Source: Casuarina equisetifolia (lineage: Eukaryota > Streptophyta > Magnoliopsida > Fagales > Casuarinaceae). From it: 64,000 nucleotides of DNA. The DNA is taken from NCBI GenBank assembly GCA_028551475.1, contig CM052355.1:27865580-27929579 (forward strand), read 5' to 3'. Both the position numbers and the translations under genes were made by a program. The notes beneath the pieces are model-generated. The model was given only the letters and a program-made list of their open reading frames with translations, did no database searches and was not told the DNA's origin. Positions 1-13,900 of this stretch are shown one piece after another; position 1 is the first letter of the stretch, and each line of letters starts with the position of its first letter.

Positions 1-56
1 CAAGTCAATTTTACAAAGAGGGAGCATATATTGCAGTTTGTCTTGACTGTACTAAC

Positions 57-3000
57 CCTAACACACCGAGTAATAATGTCAGCAAAGTTTGATAAAGATT
101 TGGCAGGGTATTCTCCATTTAGAGCAGGATCAACCATCCTGGACAGAGCATCGATGTCATGGAACTGGGGGATTGCCCATCTCACCAGAATTTGCTCGCC
201 ACGAGGTCTTGACCTGTCCAAAAAGTTTATATCCAGACATTAATGGCAAAAAGAGAGGGATTCTTAAATAAAACTTGGTTTTGCATAGCTACCTGTCAAA
301 TGACATTCGACCAGTTAAAAGTTCCAGCATAACAACTCCAAAGCTGTAAACATCACTCTTGTGAGTATAAACTCCATTCTCGAATTCAGGAGCTCCATAA
401 CCGTACGTTGCTAACAGATTTCCTGACAGCTGAAGGTAAAATGACTTTAGACAGTCCAGTGATTCTTCCAAACCAAATCAGAACTACTGTTGGTTATTGT
501 CCCATGTATATGTGCACAGATGCTGCGAACCTCATACATTGAGATTTGACTCACCTGACGCACAGAGCCTGACGCTATCAATGGAGCCAGACCACAATCG
601 GACACACGCACCAAAAGATCTTCATCGAGAAGAATATTGGAAGACTTGAAATTCCGGTGTATAATTGGTGGCTGACAGTCCTCGTGCAAATACCTTCTCA
701 AACGAAAGGACAAAATTAGTACTAGAAATGAAGCATGCTTGAAATATTCATGCCAGGATAGAGATGAGGATAGCCCTCCCCCCCTCCACCTCTTATGCAT
801 TCATATGCAGAATATAAGTCAGTATGCAATCTGTAAATGCCCCATAATTAAGTTCCACACTTAATTCCCACCTCTTTGACCCAAGAAGTGAACTGAATTT
901 CTTACTGCTTATAATAAAGTGATTGAGTCAGTTACCTCAAACCGCTTCTTGCCCTTGATGATTCTTCATATTCTTTTGTCATATTATGTGAACTATCCTT
1001 TTAAAATAGCTATAGTTTTAACTAATATAGAAAGGTTAAGGTTGATTCCTTAACTCAACTCCCATTCGATAGTCTCATTATTACGTAAGGCATAACCTGG
1101 AACCCATCTCGAAGACAGGCAGGTTTCTAAATTTTGGTAAATATGACCACAATTTTGATATGTATAGTGAAAACCCATTAGAAGTTGCAAAGTTAACAAG
1201 TTGGACGAAAAATCTTCATCTGAATGGATGGCTGACTTACTCCAAGGCCCTTGCAGCTCCAAGTGCCATCCGAATGCGGGCACTCCAAGAAGGGGTCCTT
1301 CTAGGTTCATCATCTGGGTGCAGTGCATCCTGCAGCGTTCCATTACTGCAATACTCGTAGATCAGAAGCCTTTCCCCATGCTCCGCACAGTATCCAACAA
1401 GCTCAACAATGTTGGCATGTCGAATTCTGTCAATGTTGTTCACCAGTTCAAGAAAATCATTGTCTTTCTGATGATTGGAAGCTCTCTTGTCTAGTTTCTT
1501 GACTGCAAGTAGCTATAAAAGCATTCAAAAAGATCAAATCTCAATATCTGAAGCATTTAAGAAGAGAGATCCCTTTTGCATAACCTAAGTTCATAACAGC
1601 ATCATAGTCAGTCATTATAGATTTTCAAGTTAGGTATGAGCCATGGTAGAAAACATATTGTTGACAACAACAAAGATGAAGACATAATCAAAAAAAGGAG
1701 TCTACAATCTTTCATTGCCTTTATCCTATATTGGTAGCTGTTTTCACGCAACTTTGAAAAGATAAGGTACTTTGTTGGTCACAGAGTGTGAATATTGCTC
1801 AATCGAAAGATCGTTTGATAAGAAAAGTGACAAACAGACACATCCCCACTATCATTATGTAGGCACAAAGCCAGAGGCATCAAAAAGTTTGTCTCTAAAT
1901 AACTTTCTGGCTTTTTAGAGCACATACAATCTCAACAAGTTCAGAAATCATCAGAGAGAAACTTAAGAGAAGGAAAGTAGAATCAGTGATGATCTTTTGA
2001 ATATTAATTATGTGCTTTCATAATTAAAAATGAATCTCTTTCAAAATCGTTAACAAACAATTCCAAACCTAAAACATATTATAAAAAGCAAAACTGCAGG
2101 AAATTTTTCACACATTCATATGATATTTTGATAAAAGATAATACTTCACTTTCTAAGTATAAGGCTAGTTACTTAAAGAAAGAAAGAAAAAATGGTCGAA
2201 TGGTCACTTCCAATAGGGCTCAGCTGATCATGCTGCCACCCAATACACAATCGGTTAAGGCTTGGCAAACAACCACTATAATAGGCAATGAGTGATTGCA
2301 TAACCTCCTTGCCTAGAAAAGGGTACCGCCAACCATATCAAAATAGTCACATGACCACCTATGATTCAAACAGTGGTGATTGCTCAATCATCACAAGAGG
2401 GCAAGGATGATCTTATGACCACCATAACCACATTGAGGTCGCAATTCACCCTCCTCATTTGCTACAAATAGCCTTGTAGTAGCCACTCTCCATTTTTTTC
2501 TTTGATTATTATTATTACTGCTTCAGTAATTAAGATAAGAAGTCAACTCTACACCTACTAGTGCTTTTCCTAGAGAATTCAAGTTTACCATTAGTCTCTT
2601 TGAAACACAACTAAACAATTTTCTGTAGTGAATCCTACATATTAACATTTTCTTGAATGTGAGCTTTAGAAAAGAAAAAAAGGTTTGCTGCATATATTAC
2701 ATCAAAACACTTTTTCAAACCAAAACCAATAACACTTTTTAAAATCAATATCAAACAACTAACATTCTAATTCCATCTCAAAGTTATAGAAGGAAAAGAG
2801 CAAGCAAAAAGAATGCTGATAACAATCAGACAGTTTCAAGCAGGAACCAAGATGTGAAATCCAGTGCAACAGCACTAGGTAAGAGAGTCAATAGGTTAAT
2901 CCGCCACAAAGCAGTTGCTATAATTTATTTAAATACATAGTCAAGAATAGTACCTTCCCATCAGGAAGCTGTGCCTTATAGACATTCCCCAACATGCCTT

Positions 3001-6000
3001 CTCCTAGAAGGTTTTCAGAAGAGAAGCTGTTTGTGTATTGCTGAAGGGACGCAATGGTGAAAGACTTCGCATAAGTAGGGGGTCGTACAGTTTTGGTGAA
3101 AGGCTTCACTTTCATTAATTCAGCAGGCAATTTTTGGTGTACAATGACATTCTCAACAGGAGGTGGAGGAGGTGGGGGAGGGGGTGGGGGAGGCGGAGGG
3201 GGAGGCCGTGGGGGAGCAGCCAATAACATATCAAATGTACTCATATCTATCTCATGATGGTCCCTCTTTGGTATTCTACTATTTCTGTGCACATTATTCT
3301 CTTTCTCATCCTGCAGTTTTGAAATTGCTCCTACTCTTCTAGGCTCTGTCTGATGATCCTCCTTTGGCTTCATAACTGCCCCCTTACGATCTGCTCAATA
3401 CTCCTCAAGTCATTGTTAAGAACATTGGCCAAAAAATATACAATATTGTAAGACATCAACGAGCTGTGGTGGATTGATTGCAAACTAATAATAGTATTTT
3501 TACCTTTTTCATCATTTGTTTGAAATACAGATCCTTTTTCATCATTTGTTTGAAATACAGATCCATTGCCTCCACGGTTCTGTCTTTCACCTTCATATGC
3601 ACCTATTCGGTGCCGCTTAGAAATCCTGTCCTCATGTTCCCGTCGTCTGCCAAACATTGGAACTAGGAGTGCAACTCCCAAGGCCAGAATTACAAATAGA
3701 AAAAACCCTGCAACTGCTAATCCAACCACCTGTTTAGTGGTTAAAGACTTTTTTGGCTTTCCAGTGTTCGATTCCTTTGTTGGAGATGGACCAGCAGGCT
3801 GTTGTCCAGTACCATTTTGAGAAGATGGTGGAGATGGTGTCTTGAAGAATGGTGGTGCTGGACCTGCTGGTGATGGTTTTGACGGGGGTGCAGATGGAGA
3901 GATTGGAGCAGTGCTAGTATTGAAGGGGTTTCCATCTTTCCTGTACAGTAAATTATCAATATTAGTAAGTTTAGACATACAAATTACAAGCGTAAACTAC
4001 TTGCAACACATTTCCTCGTTTATTGATTACAAATATTGCAGACTTCAATCAACACCAGAGCTAGACATGATGAACTGCAAGCAAATATAGTGCTCCAATG
4101 AAGGTATCAATTAATCTTTACACTCTAGATTGTCGTTAATGTTGCACTGAAACCTGGATAGGAATTATGTTGATCTTGCTGAGTTGCTGAATGGAAACCC
4201 ATACAAAATGAAAATTCACATCACTAGGAGATGTCGTTTTGTTAGTATCACCAGCCCTCATCCCCAAGGAAAAATTCCTCCAGTCCACAGGTAGCCACTG
4301 TGGTCTATGACAGCTACAGCAGGCATAGCGTTTTGAGTGGCATGCAAGTAATTACTCCAGCTTTCATTTGATCCATGTCAAGGATTAGGAGAGTTTTCAT
4401 AAAATAACACAAATCCAATGTATTTATCACTTCAATGTTGCGAGACTTTTTGTTTTAGTTTATTCAATAAGATTTACGCACCTAACGGTTCAAAGGGAGC
4501 ACAGGTTGCTTGGTTTCTTCGCCAGTGACTGCATAATTCTGACAAACATATCATTTCCTACATCAATTTATTTTTCCCCTTTTCACAATCATATTATCTA
4601 TTCTAAGGGGCTTTAGTTTCTGAAAATTCCTAAACTAGTGGAACAAGAGACATTCTTTGATATAAATCTTCTCTCCAACACAGATCGTATTTGATAGAAT
4701 AACCTCCATGAGTGCATTATTTCAAATTTAAAATAAGAAAAGCAACATCTTTCAAATGGAAATAAACCAAACCATTTAAGATTTCATCCTCTTACCTGAA
4801 GTTTGGAATGTTTAGCAACTTCTGTGGTATTGGTCCAGAGAACTGATTATTCTCTATATTCCTGTTAAACAAGTGAGAAAAGTAAGATACAGTGCCAAAA
4901 AAAAAGAAAATTATAAGCCAATGCATCATGATAAGGAAGCATTTATCCCAAATTTATGAAAGTCTCACTCAGTTCTCAAATACAAAAAAAAAAAAAAAAA
5001 AAAAAAATGAAAACAAGATTTCTTAAGAAAATAAAATACGGTTGGGAACAGTACAAATCTTTCAGAGGCAGATCTTGTAAAACATCAAGGGTACCGCCCA
5101 GCTGATTGTTCTGCAAATGTCTGACAACTATGAAGTCAGCATTCAATGCATTGATAAAGTAGCAAATGTAAAACGGTCTTAGCAAGACAAAAAAAACTCA
5201 CAGGGTGGTCAGAGAAGACAAATTTTCCAGAGAAGGAGGGAGTTCCCCACTCAAATTGTTATGTGACAAATCTCTGCACGAAAATAGTGGCCTTGTCAAC
5301 TATAGTAGCCTATAATCAATCTAGACATTACACTATTCCCCCAAAAAAACTCAAAAAAAAAAAAAAAAAAAAGATCCTACAGATTGATCAACGCCGTCAA
5401 GGATTGAAAGGAGTCCGGTATTTCTCCAGATAAATTATTGTTGTTAAGAGACCTGAAAAGCAAAAATGAATGGACATTATGGGAAAAGTTGCATGAAAAT
5501 TAGGATGGCTCCACAGAGAAACGGATACGAATTGAGAAGTGAAAAGCTTACATAGCAGTCAATTGAGTTAAAGTAGATAGAGAAGTCGGTATGCTTCCAG
5601 TGAACATGTTATCTGAAAGGAAACTGCCAAAAGAAAGGGCATTACTTCTTTGCACAAAAGAACAGGAGTATCTACTTGCATATAACTGGCAATTATTATA
5701 TAGGCAGAGCATAGCAGTAATTCTGATGAGTTATACATACAGGGTTTGCATGGTAGCAGGTAGACTGGATGGTATACTCCCCCCAATTTGGTTGTTGCTT
5801 AGATCTCTGCCAACAAAACAGTTGGGCCAAGGTTAGTTATATTAGTCCAAGAAAGCACAAAAACAATATCAGGCATCAGAATGTTACACGAGTTCAATTA
5901 AGAATAGGAAATAAGAAAGCATTACATACCAGCTAAGACATTGTAAACGAAATACTACAAGTTACTCATCTTTGATAAGATGCATATGAGACTATTTAAA

Positions 6001-6244
6001 GAGTTCAAAGATTTCAGTCATCTTTTTAACTTTTCCCCTCATATAATCTCCCTCCTATGTCTTATCATCAGTAAGCTCCCAACAACAACCATACCATGAT
6101 CATTCTGCTTGTTATCACCAAAACAAGACATGGCAAGGAATCTAATGATGGTGAATGATAAAATCAAGTCTAGCACACATCAACATGTATAAAACATCAT
6201 TGACAGAACAAATGCGCATATCTGGGGACACAACGTGACAGGGG

Positions 6245-6299
<55 letters not shown>

Positions 6300-7272
6300 A
6301 CACTTACATTGTGACGAGCGAAGCAAACATCCCTAAGTTATCACCTAGTCCTCCTCCCAAATTGGCGCCGTTAACAACTCTGCAAAGCAGGTATTGCATA
6401 TGAGCTAACATTTAATCATGTTGATAAACCAATGGATGTATCTGGCCAAGAAAAAGGAGTTACATACATTCTTATGATGTCTGTACCATTACACACCACA
6501 CCTTGCCATGCTTCACCACACGGGTCTCCTGCACTAGCAACCCAATTAGGAAGTGCAGGGTTGCCCAGTGCAGCATATAGCTTATTGATTGCAACAACTG
6601 GATTCAAAAGAATAGACACATAAAAATACTGGTATATCAAAAGACGCAAAATTATGAAGAATATTACACAGTGTTGTAGACAGTTCTTCATCGTCTTTCT
6701 CTTGCATTTTTAATTTGACCTTGCCACACCTAAAAGCTATACAAGCAGCCGAAAATTGGGCAGCCAAACAGTTAAGCACTATAGTGTTGAAATAGACAGT
6801 ATAAGGAAAGATTTCCTACCGAACGTATATCAGATAGGTTATCCATCTACGGAAAACAAAAGGCAAAACGACATAAATTAGCGGGCTTCGTTTGGCTATC
6901 AGTGAAGTATGGGTAAAAGTAGGCCACCAGCGGTTGCTACCTCGGAGAACAAAATTATTGATTCCTGTCCAGCTAAACCGAACTTTTGGCCAAACGCTGG
7001 TGAACTTTTACAATTAGAATTTAAAGTTATCATAAATAAAATATTCATGTGTTTAATTTGCATCAGTTTCCCACATTTTCTCAGCAACCAAACAGACAAA
7101 AGAATCGTAATGCCGAAGGATACCCAGAAAACAGAGTCTTAAAAACCGTACCATCATTTGGACTAGTCACGGCAAGCGAAACCCGCGCCGCACAGATCAA
7201 CAAGAACCACAACAAGACATGAACACAGATCTTCAAATTCTTGGACTCCATAGCAGATCTCTTCCCACCCAT
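57..7272 (-). CDS. SRF3: STRUBBELIG-family LRR receptor pseudokinase (SRF1/SRF3-like), 3' end off window
   Basis: Plasma-membrane leucine-rich-repeat receptor of the STRUBBELIG family, which acts in tissue morphogenesis and cell-wall or defence signalling. Fifteen coding exons with GT-AG borders and continuous phase: 7272-7152, 6597-6468, 6379-6308, 5806-5741, 5623-5552, 5452-5381, 5273-5202, 5120-5055, 4861-4796, 3940-3504, 3375-2954, 1512-1241, 693-555, 429-293 and 213-57. They give about 767 residues; the C-terminal tail lies beyond position 1. Order: hydrophobic signal peptide (about 10-30), SUB domain with [14 protein letters not shown], six or so LRRs on 66- or 72-bp exons, Pro/Ser-rich stretch, membrane segment (about 317-341), a run of 16 prolines (about 449-464), kinase domain. 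The catalytic loop reads HRN instead of HRD and the DFG position reads SDCG, so it is an atypical kinase, as known for this family. I chose the MGGKRSA start; the ATG at 7251 (MESKNLK) is possible. SRF1 versus SRF3 is not settled. Confidence 0.9.
3504..3563 (-). repeat. 30-bp tandem duplication inside an SRF coding exon
   Basis: Two adjacent identical 30-bp units at the 3' end of the juxtamembrane exon encode [10 protein letters not shown] twice in a row. The duplication keeps the frame and ends at the splice donor. It is either recent or under little constraint. Confidence 0.85.
4984..5007. repeat. Poly(A) tract in SRF intron
   Basis: Uninterrupted run of about 24 A on the plus strand (poly(T) in the transcript), between two LRR exons. 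A second tract of about 20 A lies near 5353-5372. Both are simple homopolymers. Confidence 0.9.
6248..6297. repeat. (GA)n microsatellite in SRF intron
   Basis: About 25 perfect GA dinucleotides lie in the intron between the exons ending at 6308 and starting at 5806. Likely polymorphic in length. Confidence 0.95.
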
Positions 7273-8100
7273 TGATCCCGTACTGAACCTTATTTCCTCA
7301 GTCGTCTCCCACAAAACCAGTCACGAGAACATCCTCCATCCTGCAAACCAAACCACAGGCCAAATGAACTCCACAGTCTCTGATCTTATCACTCTCAGCA
7401 ACCGAACACCCACAAAGCAAATTACCAAAACCAAAAACAAACAACGGCAATAATTGAGCACAGACCCTACAGCACACAGAGACAAACACATACTCACGTA
7501 CATCCACAGCCCAAAACCACAGACGAACCAAACTCACAAAGAAGCAGGAACTTCAGCAAATGCCGAAGAAAATGAACTAAATAAAGCAGCTGCCAAGGAC
7601 AAAAACGGAACCGAACTCACAAGCAAAAGGAACGGGGAATTTTAAGGTGACTTTGCGAAGACTTAGCACCTAAGATTCACTAAACACGATTACAAAGTGC
7701 TGTACGTAAGCAAATATTACATTATATCCGAGACCATAAAAATGGTGGTTAATTAGGAGAACGCGACCCCTCGGAAAGCGCTGGAAAAAGAAAGAAAAAG
7801 CAGACGTAGAAAGTTACAGGGGACGTTTCTGAGAAGCTCTGAAACTCTCTCTCTCTCTCCTCTTCTTTGTTGCTTTGCTTCTCTCTCTTTATCTTTCTTT
7901 ACATTGTTTCTCTCCCCTCTATGCTAAGTTTAGCACAGTGAGAGTGCGTGTAAGTCTCATGTATCCCCTTTGGTCGTCCTGGAGAAAAGTAAAAAGCCGG
8001 GGACGACGCGCTTGCGCCGGCGCGTATTTGTTAGAGCCTTCTATTTTTAGCGACCTTTTTACTCGACATAAAGGCTAGGCCTTGAATTATTGCCGGCAGA
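7273..8100 (-). promoter_or_regulatory. SRF upstream region and probable 5' leader
   Basis: No coding gene is visible here. The plus strand carries a CT-rich patch (7840-7925), GA-rich in the sense of the SRF gene, of the kind often found in plant core promoters and leaders. I cannot place the transcription start. Short ORFs on either strand look like chance. Confidence 0.35.
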
Positions 8101-11100
8101 GTATTCGTAAAAAGGCTCTGCAAAATCTCTATTTACCAGTCGCATTCCTTCTTCAAAAGTTTTATCCCTAGAACTTAGAAAACTTTCTGCAAGATCTGTT
8201 TGTCTGCATAGAATATGTTGGAACAAATATGGAAAATTTGTATTCCTGCTAATACATGGTTCAAAAGTTTACACTCATACCCAACCAATCTACAAAAATG
8301 TTTAAATATATACCATAAAAACTTAGATGAGTCAAAATTCAAATCTTAAAGTAAGAAATCAACAAGATCAATAATCTTTAATCTCAAGATATAACTAATA
8401 TGACTTTTTAACTCTTATTTAATTTTAAAACATTATATATACTCAATGTGTGAGAGTATTTATCAAACTTTAATCTAAAAATATATTTAATATATTAAAA
8501 GTGTTGAAAATAAAATTTTTATACAATAAATAAATAGTCATTAAATAATATTTAAGTATAAAAATTATATCTCCAACTTAAAAAAAAAAGTCCATATCAA
8601 GTCCAAAAAAAAAAAAATGCAACCTTTGCCAATCTTTCCAAGTAAAGTACGAAAAGGTTGACTATTTAGACTTCGATTTTACTCCATTATAAAACGATGA
8701 TATATTGATAATTGAGAGGGAAGTGCGGTCCACGTGCACTTAACGCGCCTGCTAATGTGAACGAAGCGAAAAAGAATTGTAATTTCTCAGTTACCTACTG
8801 TAGTTCGGTGGAAACTAGCCGCCAGTTCTGTCATGGCCTTCACGTTCTCGGTTGAATTGTCGTTACCGGGGCGACTTTCCATCTCGGCCAACTGGAACGT
8901 ATGGAAATTTGTAAAATTAATTTTGATATGTTATTTTATTTGTTAATTTATTATTAAGCTCTTGTATGAATACGTGTTCAGCTATTAATTATAGTAAGTA
9001 CTATGTGCGTGTTGAGACGTAGACTAATGGAATGTATAATTAAGATGAGTGTTGAAACATCCTTTTGATGATCTTTATCTCCATGACGTCGTTAATTATT
9101 TTTAACTTGTTTATTGCCCTTTTTAACTGGATTTATGCGTCTTAAATATTTTTTCTTATTTTATGATCAACACCTTATTAAGTTTGTTTGATGACTTAAA
9201 TTATAAAATAACCACTCATCTCGAGACATATTAAAATTAACTGTAACATATAGTCAAAAATATTTAAACACAATATACTTATTGCATAAGATTTACCATT
9301 GTATATACTTTGGAGTGAGATAACATTATATGTCTTAATTATATTATCAAAGAAGAAAGATTTAAAATTTAGTTACATCATATTTTATATAAATATTATT
9401 ATCAATTTGAGTTTCTAAAACCTAAGTTATAACAATGATCACTTAATTAGTTAACTCAATAGTGAGTTATTAAGAACTTTAATCATGAGATATGAAATTT
9501 GACATTGAGTACGTGTGTTGTAATATTAAAATATATATATATTTTAAAAAAATCACAATTCAAGGTGGTAAATAACAACATGTTAAAAATTTGATACGTC
9601 TATGATATTACTAATATATTACTTTGTTATGTTTCCTACATAGTAGTGGTGCTTTATTCCTTTTGTAGTATATAAACTATTTTTGGACCGGTAACTTGTT
9701 AACTATTTTTTGTAATAGGAAATTTGCCACTAGGCAGGTGGGGAAAGGCAGCTTTTGAAAAAGTTTAAAAATTCTTTTCCTTCAACGGACAAGTAGAAAG
9801 TCACGGGAAATTTGTCTGGAGGAGGCAGCGGTCTTTATCTCCTAATTGGACCCTAGCTGTCATTCTCATCCATCGCCGAAATCGATCTGGACACCACCGA
9901 CCAAACAAGCCCTGATTGAACACTTAATTACATATACTAATTCTTTGTTTGTTCTTTTATCATTTCACGGGAGTTTAAAGTCTATCCAAATGTCTTTCAA
10001 AGATTTGGTTCTTCGTGCAACGTTTGAAAGAAACAGATACTGGGAATTGACAAGTCCATTATGGATTTACAATAATGAAGGCATTTATTTTATTGCTTGT
10101 TCGAATGTAAATTAAAGTTGAAGACAAAATAAGGAAAGTCTCTTTGCACTCTCCTTTGTTTGAGTGGCTATAGCCCACTCAATCTATTATCTATTATTTT
10201 CTTTAATATGTATTTATTACTCTTCCATCTATTATCAAATATCTCATATATTTTGTATAATTATATTTCAAACCAACCAAGTGTTTTAAATTATTATTTT
10301 TTTAAACAGAGATATAGTATAAACTTAATCCTTAAAATATGTAAAATACGAGCTACTAGATAAAAATGTTAAAATTCATGTTTTGAGTAAAGCATTAATC
10401 ACTTAACTATATCCACGTGATAACTTTTTCCTAATGTCTTGGATGAAATGACATGTTGAATTTCAATGTTTATTTCATATTGTCAATATATTAATCTATT
10501 ATATTTATTGTTTACTTCTTTTATGAGTAAGATTTATGAAAAAAATAATTTTTTGACAAAATATGAAAGTTAATTTTTAAATATAATATTCTTTTATTCT
10601 AAGAAAATAAATTTATATAAAAAGTGATTCTACATAATTGAGATGATGTGACATATTAAAAATAGTATAAGAGTAAATCTCATAATTGCACGTACCTCAT
10701 TTAAAAAATATTTTTATAGAAAATAACATATTGTAACCTTATAAGATGTTACAGTGAATCAAGCTATGTTTGTTTTAATAGTTCTAAAGTACACAATCAC
10801 GGATTTTAAGATATTTTTCTTAAATTTAGAGCTAAGTACGGTGCTAATAGTATATGGGAAGAATCCAAACAAGGTTAGGAAACCCATAAATGAACCTCCA
10901 TGGCTTATGGTGGGAATCCACCCGAGAGGGTATCTATGGCAATGAAAGAAACCAGACAGCATTAACGTAACCGAGTTTAGCCAGCAACAACATTGGTTAG
11001 GTCACTCTCAGGAAAATAAAACTTTGGACATTACATAGGGGAAGTAGTTATAATCTTTATATTCTCTTCAAGCCTAACCAACCGGAGATCCGACCGGTTT

Positions 11101-13700
11101 TCTTTGGATGCTGTCCGCGGGATACGGTGGGGTCCCACCACCTCAGATGCTTTTGTTGCCTTTGGCGCACAAGCTAAGTTTCTTATCCCATGAAAGGGAC
11201 CAACGGAGCCCAATAGGGAGACGCCACGTGTGCGAACTTCGCTTTGCCTTGTAAAGGATTATCAAAGTACTTTTCCTTTTTCAATTGCCGGCTATAAAGC
11301 GAAAGTGATAGCTTTATGACAGGAAATGTATTCAACAAACCTAGAACTGTTTAGTGGTCTCCTCGTTAATGAATTCCTGGACCATCCCTCGTACAGAATG
11401 GATGGCATTTATTAAATGTCACGTCGAGATAAATACCCCTGTTGTTAACCGACCACAATGAACCCACAAATCAATATTAATGAAAATATAAATTCATCTA
11501 TCTATTAAGGAAAATAAAATCTTCACTTCAATAATATATAAGCTTTTTTTTTTATTTTATTCCCTTTGATTTAATGACAAAAAGTTAAGTAGTCATTGAC
11601 CTATAAGTTCGTCAAGTCACTTATAAGTTCGTCAAGTCAAGAGTTCAAAATTAAGTCAATTTCAAACATTAATAATGTGAAATTAAATATCTATATTTGA
11701 TAACAAGTTGTTTCATTGTAATAGTTTGAGCCGACTTATAACTTACTCATATCTCATATTAAAAATTATAGGAAAATCTTTGTCTTTTGTTATATATATC
11801 TTAAGTTTAAGGCTGAATATAGTGGATTAAAGTCTCTTTTACATGGACATGTTTAAAGAGATCAAAGTTGAATTAGTGTTAGAGTAATGTAAAACACATA
11901 ATACTTCAAACAAATTTTGATACCTAATCTACATCGAGTCCAATACTTGTTTTGATATGTTCCTTTTGAGGATTCTTTAGAGACAGCGTCTCAAGAGTCT
12001 AACATGAGTTTGGATTTAAGACTAAAGAAGGACGAGGCACACGAAGAAGAAGACTATGTGATATTTCAAATGGGAAACCAGTCTCGGCCGCCCATATGCA
12101 TCATCAATTCAACATGTCGGAGGAGAAGACTCGGTCAGCTCCCAAAGGACAAGGAAACCACATATTTATTGACCGCCATACTGTTGTCTTCTGTGGGTTT
12201 TTATTCAAACGCCTGGACCCGCACCACTCGATTGACTTGCAGCGGTTGTTAAGTAGAGCAAATGGGATTCCCGTTCCAAGTCTCATTCCTGTCACTAGCT
12301 TAACGAAATCTAAAACCCACATGCATTAATTTAAGGTTGTTGAAGGGGACCAGGCAACTCCAAAGTCTACGAACACAAAATGGGTTTCCGGCTACGGCAC
12401 CCAGTTCAAACGTGTACGCTATCAGACTTGACTTCTTGGCTTTTCCAAAAGATTGTTCCACTTGGTGTAAAAGGAATTAAATTTCTTTAGGATTTTGCTT
12501 GAATTTTTCACTACGAAAGGTTTTGAAAGTGGGAAAGGGAGACCCATGATTCTTTGTTTTGCTTCTCTTTTACATCCTCGGGAGAAACATTTTAACTGGT
12601 GTAACGGGGTCTGGTCAGTGATAAAATATTCCTGTACTCGTGATGTACGCTAGACCAATCAAATCGGCATAATGTGTTCCTTTTGGCACATAGATTCCCC
12701 TTTTTTATGTTTTACAGGATGGGAGCTTGATGATGACATCTCAAGCGCATCTAAATTCATGCATATTGAAATTGAAATGTCATTCTAGGCACAATAAGCC
12801 ATAAGTCTCTTATCCTGAGTTTCAACCCCAATCCAAAATGGTCCGTGGCTACACTTGTTTGGTTTTGAAAAATTCAACAAAGCACATTTGGACATTTTTC
12901 GGTTAGGTAAAGGAGGATGAATTAGGGTTGTTGAATGTAATACTTTTAATCTCACGCCATGATAGTTTTATTGACTACCAAAGTGTTGACGATGCTTAGG
13001 TAGAATTATTTGTAAATATCAAGATTATTAGTATAAGTAATTGGAGTTGTTATTAGGTGTTTTTATGAGTATGTGAATACATACTCATTTACACACTTGA
13101 TGTCAAATCTATAGCCTCTTGTTCCCGAGCAGCGTCTGCATTTAATTGAGTTAGAAGCTTGTTAATTTTAATCATCCTAAATTTTATACTTTGTGTATTT
13201 TTTTCTAACACATGTAACAAAACTTACATACTTAAGTAGCAAATTTGTAACTAAGAGGTTTTAGCCAACATGTGTTCCCAAAAAAGTAAGGTGCTTATTG
13301 ACTACTTTGTATATACTTGGTTAGCGTGTTTGCTTACCTCTTAGTATCGTTCTTTCTAAAGCAACCTAGTTTATTAGGATCAGTTTTTGTGCTTAAGATA
13401 CCTTTTAATGGGTAAAATATTTGTCATAAAGGAGACTTTAGTTTTAAATTTTAATGTATGTGGTGGTGTTTTCTCGAATTTGTGCAATATAATATTAAGA
13501 TAAAATTTTAAATTATTGTAAGGTATCGTTCATAAATTAGATTCCCATAAGGCACGATTCCTCATGTTCGGGAATATAAAGCATTAAATATTCTGAGAAT
13601 AAGTATCTCACATATATTCCTTAATAACCAATTGTAAAATAAAAAATTAACATTTCTAATTAAAATTTTCCATGCCTATATTTGCTATTTCTTTTGTTTG
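8101..13700. other. AT-rich intergenic DNA without a supportable gene
   Basis: About 5.6 kb of AT-rich sequence. The longest ORFs (near 9846-10115, 10754-10945 and 12004-12329) resemble no family I know, mostly lack an ATG start, and sit in low-complexity DNA. A CACGTG G-box lies near 8730. A 20-bp direct repeat (TATAAGTTCGTCAAGTCA core) is present twice at 11602-11641. No RNA gene or transposon ends were recognised. Confidence 0.6.
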
Positions 13701-13900
13701 CCCAAATCTGCGAAAGCCCAGAACGGCCCACTCGGACTCGGATCCACTAGTCTAACCCGCTTTGGTTTCAATTGGAGAGGGTCCGATCCACCTACAGCCA
13801 CCCAAACCAAATCTTCCGATCGCCATCTGGCTCGCTCGCTCACCTTCCCATCACCCGCGTTCGGAGAGCGAGCGACAGAGAAGAAGACTCGGAACGAAGA

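Noticed and set aside
7875..8078. 67-codon ORF after the CT-rich patch, considered as a plus-strand gene with a CT-rich leader
   Set aside because: No family match, no splice continuation seen, and the patch is better explained as the SRF upstream region.
9846..10115. 89-codon plus-strand ORF
   Set aside because: Starts without ATG, AT-rich, low-complexity, no recognisable domain.
12004..12329. Overlapping 72-82 codon ORFs on both strands
   Set aside because: Mutually overlapping, no domain, no neighbouring exon.
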